The translations under genes and the position numbers were made by a program. Positions 13,146-24,400 of a DNA stretch of 64,000 nt are shown here, piece after piece. Numbering within the stretch: position 1 is the first letter of the stretch; the number at the start of each line of letters is the position of its first letter. Below the pieces are notes generated by a model. That model was not told the origin of the DNA, ran no database searches, and was given only the letters and a program-made list of their open reading frames with translations. This DNA is from Ilex aquifolium (Eukaryota > Streptophyta > Magnoliopsida > Aquifoliales > Aquifoliaceae): assembly GCA_951799425.1 (NCBI GenBank), contig OX637402.1, forward strand, positions 33,571,492 to 33,635,491, in the 5' to 3' direction.

Positions 13146-13267
13146 TAAAAAATACGTTTAAATTATATAATATTCGATTTTTTTTTTGTTAAAGTAATGA
13201 CCCACCAATGTGCTTATTTGGGGGAATTAAAAAAGAAAAAAAGCTCTACCACATTAAATTATAATCG

Positions 13268-13274
13268 ACCAACC
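13268..13274 (+). promoter_or_regulatory. AC element (ACCAACC) in the CAD-like promoter
   Basis: ACCAACC, a canonical AC/H-box-type element bound by lignin and phenylpropanoid R2R3-MYB factors, lies 173 bp upstream of the CAD-like start codon, followed by CATACCACCCAC. A TATA-like CTATTTAAG lies near 13331-13339. Function is inferred from motif identity only. Confidence 0.5.
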
Positions 13275-13406
13275 ATACCACCCACTATCTTTATGAAACA
13301 ATACCAGTCTCTTTGATTAGTGGGAATCGCTATTTAAGAACCCCCCATCAACATACCAGAGTATTATACACGAGTCTCTTCGTCCCAGACCACTATTCGC
13401 TCCGAG

Positions 13407-13432
13407 GCTCTCTCTCTCTCTCTCTCTCTCTG
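13407..13432 (+). repeat. CT microsatellite in the 5' UTR of the CAD-like gene
   Basis: A (CT)n tract lies just before the start codon. Pyrimidine-rich tracts are common in plant 5' UTRs and are often polymorphic. Confidence 0.7.
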
Positions 13433-13440
13433 TTTTTGTC

Positions 13441-16400
13441 ATGGCTCAGACAACTCCGAATCACACACAGACTGTTTCCGGCTGGGCAGCCCTTGAAGCC
13501 GGTGCCAAGCTCACCCCTTATACCTTCAAACGAAGGTAAACGGCCAGATATACATATGTGTGTGTGTGTGTAAGTATATATGTTTCTGATCTCTTTCTCA
13601 AACTCCATGAAAGGCTTTATATATTTCTTAATGTTTGCTTGTTGATTATTTCTGCTAACATTTTATTATCCAAACCTAGAGAAAATGGCATCAATGATGT
13701 GACAATCCAGATCTTGTATTGTGGGATGTGTCACACTGATATCCACTATGTTCAGAACGATTGGGGCATCACCACTTTTCCAGTAGTTCCTGGGTATTTA
13801 TACTCTCTCCCTCCCTCCGTGTGTGTGTGTGTCTCTCTCTCTGATATCTCTATGTTGATATGCATTAATCTGATCTGGGTATCTAAATGATTTATATGTG
13901 TCTCAGGCATGAAATTACTGGGGTGATCACGAAAGTGGGAAGCGAGGTGAGCAATTTCAAGGTAGGTGACAGGGTGGGGGTTGGATGCTTGGCGGCATCG
14001 TGCTTGGAATGTGAGTTCTGCAAGGATTCGCAGGAGAACTACTGCGACGGTGTTCAATTCACATATAATGGCATTTTCTGGGATGGTAGCATCACTTATG
14101 GCGGCTACTCCAAGATGCTGGTGGCCGATCATAGGTAAAATTTGCCCACAAAAATGTCTACTATCTTGAATAAACTATACACATAAGACCTTCGAGTTAA
14201 AGCTGTTGCATCTTCAAATTATCAATTTGTCGAATATCAATTAATATTTTTTATCGACAATCTGAATTCGATAACTTATATTTTACGGATTCAGATTCGT
14301 ATATATTTATATCCCATTCGATCTAAATTATTTATATAATTTTTATATAAATATTAAAAAATAAAGTAATTATTTAAAAAAAAAATTAGTTGAAATTTAT
14401 GTATAATTTATTAAAATTTAGTTAATTAAGTTATGCAGATCAGATTTAAATTGGACTTTTAAAATTGAATTCTAATTTAATTCAGTTAGAATCTAATTGA
14501 AACTCCATTCATTGACAGACCTTACCATCAATATTTATCGGACCGAAAAAAGGCCCGTCAGGTCCATGCTCCCATAGTCCATGAGCTGGCCATGGGGCTA
14601 GCCTAGTCAATAGGCTTGCTCAAGGCCCAACCTGTGTGCCCATCCCACTATGCCTGCCTACCAATCCGTCCAATTATTAAATTTTTAGTTCTAAGTTGTT
14701 AGTTATGATTTATTGTTATATAAATAAGAGCAATGCTATTGGGATCTAATTTTTTGACTTAATTCGACTTTTGGATTGATTGTGGGTCCTATCAAACATT
14801 AGAACTTTATGTTAATACAATGAAGTCACATCATTAAGTCAACAAATTGTATCAGACTTTTAGATCCAAGTAACATCTATATAATAAAGTAGTTTACAAT
14901 TCAAATTTCAAAAGATAAACAAAATGACTTTTGCTTTTCGCGGTTGAGATTTATCTACATTTTACAAACTTTGATCTAAGGGCTAATATTAACCTAACAA
15001 TTTTGAGATTCCCGCCCAAATTTCTCTCTCTTCGGTCACCCCTTAAATTAAATTTCTCTATAGTCTTTCTCACGTGCACCATAGGCAGATTCAACGATCC
15101 AGCGACATCAGAGCTCCGGTGATTTGCCCAACGACACACATACCCTGACCCACCCCACCGTTCAACCTCTGTTTCTCCATACGCCACCACATCCTCCGTT
15201 TCAACACCATGGCAGTCGTTCCTTCTCTCTCCTCCTCTGACAGTGTTGGTTAACCAACGGAACTTTGTTTATTTCTTTTTTTGAGGATCGACAAATCAAA
15301 TGATATTTCTGTTCCAATTTGTTCTGGTGATATTTCTTTGATCTGAGGTAAAAATTATACTGGCTAATTAGGATTTGGGGATTCGATTCAATTTGATTTG
15401 ATTGAGTGTTGTATGGTGTGTTTTATTTATCTTCGATTATTCACGATGTTTGATCAGAAATTTCGATCGATGTTCGATCTGTCTTTCTAGTTCTTATATT
15501 TTCGTGTAAGACCTGTTCTTCTATTTCTGTTAACAATTGCTATGCATCTTTATATGTACATATCTCTGTAGATGTATACATCTCTAACTTTAGGCTCGGA
15601 AGCGAACCAATAGTCGCCGAAATTATACCTTCAAGCATATTATCTGCGCCAGTGGCCTCTGCCAATTCGAGAGAAAGCACCGACGAACCACCGGCGACAA
15701 GTAATCTTTGTGCGTCCCTCCCTTTCTCATCTCTTCATCTTTACCCCTCTTTCTCCCTCAAGCAAATCTCACACACACACCCCACGACACCACAATCAAT
15801 CTCCCCACCCTCCACCTGTTTGAGAAAATGCCTGAGAGGATTTAGTAGTACTCTCCTGGCTATCCCATACCATTAATTTGTGGCATGCCATAAGGCATCA
15901 TAGGTGGTGGAGTAGTGCCATAGTAACCTGTATCACCAGCAATCTTAGCCAAAGCTGCTTGGCCTTGCATCCAATTACTTCCATACTGTCTACAGTTCAC
16001 CTTGGTGTAATTACTGATTAGGTTTATGGTTTAGCAATTGTAGAAAATGTTCAATGCTCATCAACAGTTTGTTCCTTTAAGAGGTGTATCTGTTAATGTA
16101 CTTTATATTTGAATTTCCTCTTACTTTCTTTATAAACTCTGTTATTATCCCTCTCCTGTCTACTCTCTCATGCATTTTCCCTCTTAATTGTCATAATGGA
16201 TTGTTTCCACAAAATGATATATTTAGATTTTGTCAGCTTGTTCATGAAACCTTAATGAGGCTAGCAAATGGCTTATAGGTTGCAAGTTTATGTGGTGGAA
16301 AAAAGTATTAGAGACATTTGAATTTGATTGAAATGTTGACAACACAACTATTTAAACTTGATAGAATCGTTGCTAATGGAGATGAGAAATTGCATACTAG

Positions 16401-19043
16401 AATTCAGGCTATGGATTTGTTCTTGAAATCTTTCATGATAAATTGTTTCCTTTTTCCATTCTTTTATGTGCTTTTCATTAGTTAAATGTGTTATATTTCT
16501 TCTTTGAGCCTTTTGTGAGTAGCAATATATGTAACTTAGTTTAGTGATATTTAGTTGTATTCATTGCTTGACTGAGCCTTTTGGGAACTTTACCCTATCT
16601 CATCTGCAAATGGATTTATAGGAAATAAAACTCTTGAACAAAGAGAGCAAGCTTTTAAAGTTACAAGTTGCATCTTGGTATCTTCAGTCTAGCTTAGATG
16701 ATCCTATTAGAGTTCAAATTCAACATGATATCACTTAGTGGGATTTTTTTCTATTGAAACATATTTTTTTCCCCATTGCTGTGCAAATGTTCCCAAAAAA
16801 TTGCCCCGGCAGCTCATCGGACATGGCTTGGTCAGTTGCTAATGATTGGCGGTGGGTGAAATAGAGGCATTCTTTGCATTGTTTTTACTTGATATTTTTT
16901 CGTTTCACAGTGTCTTCAGGCACGGGTAATAACTAGTTATTCTATAAATAATAAGTGATAGTGTACAATTGTAAGGCATAAGCTACCAGTAGGTTATAAA
17001 TTATTACTTTTTTACTTCTGGCTTATAAAATTTACTTCAATTAACAAGTGGCTAATGATTACATTCTAAGCTATTGTGGAGGACCCCTTTATTGCTGCCC
17101 AACTGGCCTACCTCACAACATTTTTATCGGCATGTGCCTGACTTTGCCTTTTTTTTTTTTTTTTTTTAGTTTAATGGTCAGAGTATTCGGATTATCTCAC
17201 GTGCGTCTCGATTAGTTCTCTTTCTAGTTTGGTCACTAACAAATCATTCAAGTCGGGACTAAAAAATTTATGAGGGTAATGATTTGATTTTAAATTATTA
17301 TTAAAATTCAAATTCAGGACATCTGAGTTTACCTATTGACGTCTCTACAAGCACAGCTATATGTGGATCAATAGAAACGTTATTAAAATGTGAAATATCC
17401 TTATCAATTTAATTATGTACGATTATAAATCGGCCAAACACAATTTACAGACAACCCTAAATGTAATACCTTTTTATGTATATATTTTGTTTTTTTTCCG
17501 AACCTGTGGTATATATGTCTGAGTCTCCTAAAGGAGTGTACATTTGCCATGAAGATATGTAGTGCATGTACCGGAAACCCTGTCAATGGATGCAGCGGCA
17601 CCACTATTGTGTGCCGGAATCACCGTGTTCTGCCCTATGAAAGACCACAACTTGATTGAGTCACCAGGGAAACGCCTCGGAATAGTCGGTCTGGGAGGTC
17701 TCGGCCATGTCGCTGTCAAATTCGGAAAGGCCTTTGGCCACCATGTAACTGTCATTAGCACTTCTCCATCCAAAGAAAAGGAAGCTAGAGAACGCCTCGG
17801 AGCCGATGATTTCATACTCAGCACAAACGCTGAACAAATGCAGGTCAATTTTTTTTGCCTTTTACCATATTTTTATCGGCCAAACTATAGATTACATCAT
17901 TGTTGTTCGATCCAGTAACACAATGGGCATGTTTGGACCCAGTTTTTTTATCAGCTGTTTTGCCCAAACAACATAAAACAGCTCTCCTGTTTGGCCCTGG
18001 CTTTTTTATAATGATTTTTTAAAACTGTTTTTTTGAAGTTATTTTTACCCATTTTTTCGCTTGAGTGTCATTTAACTTTTTAATTTATTATATATTCACA
18101 AAGTATTATTAGCCATGTAAAAAAAATTTGAAATTCATATTTTGAGAATTATTAGGCACAATTTATATATACATGTGATTAATTTTTTTTTTTTTTGACA
18201 CAAAAACCAAAAAAGTTAGAAAGTCTCACCAAGCGGGTTTTTCCAACTTTATCAGTTTTTTTGGGAACACCCTCAAACGGTTCCAAAACAACAAGAATTG
18301 AAACTTTAGAGACTAAATTGATAAAATTAATATAATGAGGACCAAACCGACAAAATAGACATACTTTATGAACTAAAAATGTTATTAACCCTATTTTTTT
18401 ATAAAGCATAGTATTAAATTGACTTTTTTTAAACCTTTATTCATGTTAAATTTTCAATTTTAGTTCTCCCTAAACTACTAGTGATATGCTCTTTTTTAAT
18501 TGTGGGTGACAGTCAAAGAAGAGGACTCTAGATTTTATCTTGGATACAGTATCAGCCAAGCACTCCCTTGGACAAACCTTAGAGCTACTCAAAGTGAAAG
18601 GTACTTTGGTGATTGTGGGCGCACCAGATAAACCCTTAGACCTGCCTTCTTTTCCTCTCATTTTTGGTAAGTTTCACACTCTCCTTTTATTTGCATAGCA
18701 CCACAGTGTGAGAAATTTATAATCGAGGACGATTGTATACATACGAGATTTGCATTGCAGTCGTAAATTCTAAAAGGCGTAGAATTGAGATGATACAAAT
18801 ACGTAATTATTCAACATATATATCTTATTACTTTTGACAGGCAAGAGAGTGGTGAAGGGGAGCATGATAGGAAGCATAAAAGAGACACAGGAGATGATGG
18901 AGTTATGTGGGAAGCACAACATCACATGCGACATTGAAGTTGTCACGCCTGATAAAATTAACGAAGCCCTTGATCGACTTGCAAACAACGATGTTAAGTA
19001 CCGGTTTGTCATTGACATTGCCAGCAAATCATCAAATATTTAA
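13441..19043 (+). CDS. Cinnamyl alcohol dehydrogenase-like protein (ELI3/SAD-type clade)
   Basis: Zinc- and NADPH-dependent medium-chain alcohol dehydrogenase that would interconvert cinnamyl-type or related aldehydes and alcohols in the cytosol. Predicted exons are 13441-13535, 13680-13793, 13907-14134, 17555-17843, 18513-18666 and 18841-19043, giving 360 residues, the usual family length. Catalytic zinc ligands are C46, H71/E72 and C165. Structural zinc cysteines are C102, C105, C108 and C116. The Rossmann motif GLGGLG is at 191-196, followed by STS at 214-216, typical of NADPH use. The position matching Trp119 of lignin CADs is Phe121, and DGSITYGGYS follows; both fit the ELI3/mannitol-dehydrogenase-like or SAD clade better than bona fide lignin CAD. 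Intron 3 (3.4 kb) is enlarged by a MITE and a Helitron. All splice phases join in frame, so it looks intact. Physiological substrate is uncertain. Confidence 0.93.
14135..14718. other. Start of CAD-like intron 3, AT-rich
   Basis: Intronic sequence with AT-rich ATTTATATAA stretches and a GC-richer block near 14540-14670 (GGCCCGTCAGGTCC, GGCTTGCTCAAGGCCC) that looks like eroded transposon sequence. No coding is seen. Confidence 0.5.
15860..15989 (-). pseudogene. Captured terminal exon of a probable RNA-binding-type protein
   Basis: On the minus strand a CTGTAG acceptor is followed by an open frame that includes YGSNWMQGQAALAKIAG and YYGTTPPPMMPYGMP and ends in a stop after GMG. The Gln/Gly/Met/Pro-rich C-terminus resembles plant RNA-binding or splicing-factor tails, but I cannot name the family. 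Only this exon is present, so it is a Helitron-borne fragment. Confidence 0.6.
16321..16407 (+). pseudogene. Captured fragment of a BAG-domain co-chaperone gene
   Basis: The plus strand reads NLIEMLTTQLFKLD then RIVANGDEKLHTRIQ. This matches the plant BAG1-4 domain pattern (LIExLMxQLLKLDxIxAxGDxKLQRxxQ), whose product binds Hsp70. The remaining BAG helix and the ubiquitin-like domain are absent. It is a dead gene piece inside the Helitron. Confidence 0.72.
17157..17345 (-). mobile_element. tRNA-type SINE copy in CAD-like intron 3
   Basis: A run of about 20 T (reverse poly-A) is followed by TAGTTTAATGGTCAGAGTAT and a body collinear with 25803-25993, including the GTTTGGTCACTAACAAATCA region. 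It is in minus orientation relative to the gene. Confidence 0.6.
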
Positions 19044-19120
19044 CAACTGTTGTAATAATACGTATCTGCTTATTATTACTATTTCTGCCAAACTTATATT
19101 CCTCCGGGGGATTTATGTAT

Positions 19121-19279
19121 GTGTAATGTTATGTATCTCAAATTTGTAATCCAAATTTGTATCCCAAATGAAGGGAGACCATTGAATCAGTGTGTCCCAT
19201 TTAAAAAAGTTGATGGGACCCACTCATCCAACGATCTCCCTTCATTTGAGATGCAAATTTGGGATACATAGTATTTCTC
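19121..19279. mobile_element. Palindromic Mutator-like MITE just downstream of the CAD-like stop
   Basis: The 159-bp element has long terminal inverted repeats (GTGTAATGTTATGTATC and GATACATAGTATTTCTC) flanked by a perfect 9-bp target duplication TTTATGTAT at 19112-19120 and 19280-19288. The 9-bp duplication points to Mutator-type transposition. It starts 78 bp after the stop codon, so it may form a hairpin in the 3' UTR. Related sequence occurs at 48640-48840 and, more weakly, near 12500-12690. Confidence 0.88.
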
Positions 19280-19288
19280 TTTATGTAT

Positions 19289-21438
19289 TATCTTTTCTCA
19301 TTAATTATATTGTCTGTGTGTTTGTTATTTGCTTATTTTGGACTCCGCAGGTATTAGAATTTTGTGTGTTTAACTGCATTTTTTGTGGTGCCGTCTGTTA
19401 TCTATATTAAAAAATATTTAATTATAAAATCGTTCTAATACTATTTTGTTGGAGTCGAGAGAATTAGCAATAACCGAAGGAAAGAGGAAGTTATGAACAC
19501 TCAAGAAAAAATAATTTTCATATTCAACTGGACTCTATTTACTTTTAACACTAGGTCACATATATTAAGGTACCATTACCTCCACTTGATTTTGAACTAC
19601 TAAATTATTTATTAAAATCCACTCTCTCCCGTACTTGGAGAATTAACTCATCTCTAATACAATTCACTCACTTATATGGTATATTAACATACCACTAACT
19701 TGCTAACGTATCTTATTAAGACACCTTAATAACATAATAAAGTTTTAAAAGGAGTGTATTGTATAGATATGAGGCCAGTTCGAGGTTACCATAAGTTCAG
19801 TTTCTTCTCGTACCATAAGTGGAATCTTCATACATCTTCATCAAAAAATCCTTTTTTTGCAATGAAGACGGGTCCAACTCATACTGGCGGAGACTAGGGG
19901 CAATCCCAATATTTGAGAGGGAGTCGCACCTCATAAAAACTAAGGATTTTTCCGATTTGATCCTATAGTTTAAGTGTTAAATTTAGATTAATAAACACAT
20001 CCTAAGTGTCGAAACTCCATTTTATCATGGTTTCCTATGGCGGATGCTCCATTACGTAGGCCCGATTCCGAGGTAAAACAACATGGGCCTAATTGTGCTA
20101 AAACGACAAACGTTGAAGGTAGACAGGCCTTCATATGTATTTTCTAGATGACAATGATTATGATCTGATCCACGCATAAACATTTGATCATAATAATTAC
20201 TCAAAAAGAATCAGCATATTCTAGAAGGAAATATACCAGCAAAATATTTGGAATATTCCTCCCTAATTTGGCTTCTTCATTACTACAAACCTCGTCAGAT
20301 CAAACTACAGAGATAGTACGGGCCCATATCTCCACTCCCTCAACAATGGAGTCTTTTGGATACTGTTTTAAGTCTAAACTTCATAATCATAACTATAAAA
20401 TAAGTAGTGAGTACTAATAAATGTTGAGACTCATAGTAAAATTAATGATTGTAATTATCAAATCTAATTTTTAAGTCTATATAACATTGTTTTTTCACAT
20501 TTAATCAAAATCTAATTAATGGCATTTTTTTTCGAATTATTAAATTGAGAACAAATTGTCTCTTTTCTTTTTTCTTTTTTTTTTCCCGGAAAAATGATAT
20601 TTTTTTTGATAGGAGACGAACAGATGCCAGCAGCCATAAGCCATTGTTGGGTGGGTAGGACCAGGGACGTTAATTATTTTTGTTAAACTTTAAATTGTTA
20701 TTAAAAATCAAAGATAAGCTCGGTCATGTGGCCACTTCTAGATACAATGTAGAACTTGATGAGGTCATTTTAAATTGAACAATTTACATAAAATAAGGTA
20801 TCTGCGAAAGCGTAAAAGAGAAAGCAAAAGTTAAAGCGGCAATCTGTTCTTCAAAGAGGCCAATAATTTGTTGGATGTCGTGTTGGAAAAATAAGTCTAA
20901 AAAATATAATGAACAGCAAGATAAGACGTGGACTGGGTCATTTTTTCGTCCCTAAGATATGACAACATTTTTAAAAATTTATTTGATGTCGAATTGAATT
21001 TTCCACATAAAATACTCTTTTTATTAAAATACTCTAACATGAGGGGTTACCATACCATTAGGGCCACCAAATTTCATCCCAAAATTTAATCAAGAGTAGC
21101 ATTAGTGTTTGATTTATCACACATGCAATGCAAGTAACCACATGAATGATCTTGAGCTATCATATCATACATAGCTAGCCAATATATCATGTCTACCACG
21201 CAAGGTCTACAAGAGAAGATTCCTTTTGTCCGACTCAGCACTAGATTGTTCCTTACCCTAAAGCATATGCCTCCAATTCTCTTGCATAAATGGACTCTCT
21301 CACTGCCCGTCAGTCTCCGTTCTGAGAGTCACAGTATTAGAGCAGAGAGTTAATTACAGTACTGAAAGAGTAGGATAGTGTAATAAAAGACTGAGAGAAC
21401 TTGGTGTGCTCTGAATTGCAGATTCTGATTCCTTAAAT
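19289..21438. other. Intergenic between CAD-like and PIP2 genes
   Basis: No gene is seen. The sequence is AT-rich with poly-pyrimidine runs near 20570-20590. The last 250 bp should hold the PIP2 promoter and leader; I cannot place a convincing TATA box. Confidence 0.5.
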
Positions 21439-24400
21439 ATGTCGAAAGAAGTGATGGAAGAAGGAGAATCTGCTGAACAAGAGAGAGACTATGTGGAGCC
21501 ACCACCAGCGCCTTTCATTGACATGGAGGAGCTGATGCTATGGTCCTTCTACAGAGCTGTTATTGCCGAATTCATCGCTACCCTACTCTTTCTCTACATC
21601 ACAGTCGCCACCGTAATCGGCTACAAGGAGCAAGCTGATGCTTGCAACACTGTTGGCCTTTTAGGCGTTGCTTGGGCTTTTGGTGGCATGATTTTTGTCC
21701 TCGTCTATTGCACTGCTGGAATATCTGGTTCAAACCCTGCAAAAAACCTTCTTAATATGTCTATATATATGTATATATTACGTGTGTGTATTCTACTTAA
21801 ATTTGCAATTTACACCTTTACAATATGCGTGCATCTATTTGTTATTTGATCGCTGAAATTTCAATTGTAGCAATTAAACAATATCAAAGATTTAATTAAA
21901 TTTCAATTCAGTACGCGTAACTTGGCTAGATGTGTCACGCCCCATCCCGGTCTCCCAAGGATGAGATGCGACTAGGTTTTAGATACACCTGTTTACGTAT
22001 ATATAATCTGGATTACTAAAATATTAAATAATCCCACAGGTGCAACAACACCACCCATCGCCCTAGTCATCAAGCATGGTGATAAAACCTGTTTCATAAC
22101 CTGTACTATATATATATAACACCTGTACTAATGGTTTATTTCCCAGGTTATAGATATATACAGAAATCCCACACCCACATAGCATACATCACCAAGTATG
22201 CTTGTTGAGTCTATATAAAAATACATACCATTAACTTACCATAATAATCTCACATAAATAAACTAGACAACTCAGCAAAATAAATACACAATAACCTGAG
22301 TAGAATCACACGAACTTCGTTAAACCACTAGACACAATTCAACCGACTGGACAGTGGACTGATCTGAAATTTTCCTCTACAATACCTGAAAAAGAGAAAC
22401 TATAGGGGTGTGAGCTAAACCACGCGCTCAGTGAGTATACATGCTGCATATGAAATGGCAATGATAGTAATACACAGAAGTAGGTAGATACTACGTAGAT
22501 ACACGTATCAAACAACAGCATCACTCCAATTCCAAAGAATTCACAAATCACATCACAACCATACTACCCTTCATCGGGTAATCGATCCCACATGGATCCG
22601 TGTCTCCCGAACCTCCCGGGAACACCACAGTGCTAGCACATCACTGCACGCCCAGTGATCAGGCATCGACGCCCCTGTCTCAAACAGTGCGCCACATTCC
22701 ACAATACACAATACAAAACATCAATCAATCACATAAGCACATAGCACATAATCCTGGAGAATTATTATTCTATCATTTCCTATTATCTTATAATAGCATT
22801 TCCAAAACATATAAAGATATACACCCACCTCAAAGATTCAGATCTACGACCCTTCGGTCCTATCGGTAGATCCTTTCGGTGTTACCGTATTTGTTCCAAT
22901 ACCGACAGTCTCACCTGCTCCACCTAACACATTTATAATTACAATATCAATATGTTTATCACACATAATAATTAATTATGCACTAATACATGCAAAGTGA
23001 TGCACCCCAAAATGCCCCAGTAACTCCAGTTACCGCACTATCCACTCACACCTCGCACTTTTATTCTAGGGATCACATTTTCTCCCCAAATTTCCAAAAT
23101 CAATCACATTAATCATAATTAGGATTAAGTAGGTCAAACACATTGACCGAGGGTCCATTTTCACGTATTTCGACCCCGAATCCTAAAAATCGCACTTCCG
23201 GCATTCCATACATTTCGCACCGGATATTAAACTCATTTGCATTCAAAAGTCATATTATCACATCGAACATCATTTAAAAATGCTGCATGCAAAATTTCAA
23301 GTCATTTGGATTAAAATTCACACATGTGATAATAACATTTAAAAATTAGGGTTCCGGCGTTACCGACAACTCTTTCCAATTTCTATCACATTTTTATTTA
23401 AAACCGTCAAACTTAATCATATAATTCAGCCTCTTATTAACCCTTTAACCTCTCTGTTTCTCTCCCAAATATCTCAATTCCAACACAGCCTACCTAAAGC
23501 ATTTCCAAGCATTAATATATGCATTTCCCACATTTTTTTTTTCCACACTTAATTTAATACCCCTTCTTACCAGCCCCTAAAATATATTAAATACACTTAA
23601 TTTAACTCACAAAAATCTGTTTTGAACTCAAAATAACACAGCCCATGAACTTTAAATTAAAACAGTCCATTAAAATTAAATAAGACACCTCATGTATTTA
23701 AATTAAACCAGTCTACTAATTAAATATGTTAAAATAGCTCACACATATATAAATACGTACATACTAAAATGAATCACAACTCAAACTAAAATTTAATTCC
23801 ACATACCTTCCTTGCTCACGGTATCAAGACGACCCACGTACGTATATTTTTTTCTTTCCTTAATGTCTTCTTCCCTCTTTCTGTTTTTTTTCCTTTTTCT
23901 CTCGCTCACAGTCCCTCACTCTCAGCTTCCCAGTATATCAGAACACACACACACACACTTTTATGTTTTAAACACTTCACACCATAAAACACACACACCT
24001 ACACACACGGCACTCCCACACACACACACGGCACACTTACATATATATATATATTTTATATGCCAACACCTGTAAAGGTGTCCCTTCTAATGGGGTAATT
24101 ACGTTTGCCTCCCTCCAAGTTTTTCAAATGATTTCGAAATCGACCCACTAATATTTTCACACATAAAATTCTATAAATGGGTCTCACTAATACATCATTA
24201 ATGGGGTCCACATACCCAATGTATGCTCACACACATCATGGCTATGAAAGATTTATTTTAATTAATCTTTTATTAATTTCACGTAATTACAATTTAGCCC
24301 ACATAATTATTTTAAGATGCATGCAATGCATGATTTGGGTCTCACAAGATGAGTATATATGTTGGGCTGAAAATCTTTCTTGGGCTAAAAAACTTTGACT

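Larger units (their letters stand above)
14876..16936 (+). mobile_element. Non-autonomous Helitron with gene fragments
   Basis: The 5' end is TCTATATAATAAAG and the 3' end is GCACGGGTAATAACTAG, the TC...CTAG termini of plant Helitrons. It sits between A (14875) and T (16937), the AT insertion site Helitrons prefer, with no target duplication. There is no Rep/helicase frame. The stem-loop expected before the 3' end is weak (only GTG/CAC can pair around a short loop), which is the main doubt. It carries two cellular gene fragments on opposite strands and its first 970 bp match the element starting at 59215. It lies in intron 3 of the CAD-like gene. Confidence 0.78.
14727..16942. mobile_element. 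Mutator-like MITE split by a Helitron
   Basis: The left part, 14727-14875, begins AGAGCAATGCTATTGGGATC. The right remnant, 16937-16942 (TTATTC), lies beyond the Helitron. Joining the two sides gives a right end whose reverse complement starts GAATAATGTTACTTGGATC, mirroring the left end. The 8-mer TATAAATA flanks the whole unit at 14719-14726 and 16943-16950. The element is about 155 bp without the insertion and is related to the nested MITEs at 37828-38171. It predates the Helitron. Confidence 0.78.

Noticed and set aside
15652-15876. Possible gene start inside CAD intron 3
   Set aside because: It lies in the non-coding 5' block shared by both Helitrons; the Ser/Pro content comes from pyrimidine-rich DNA.
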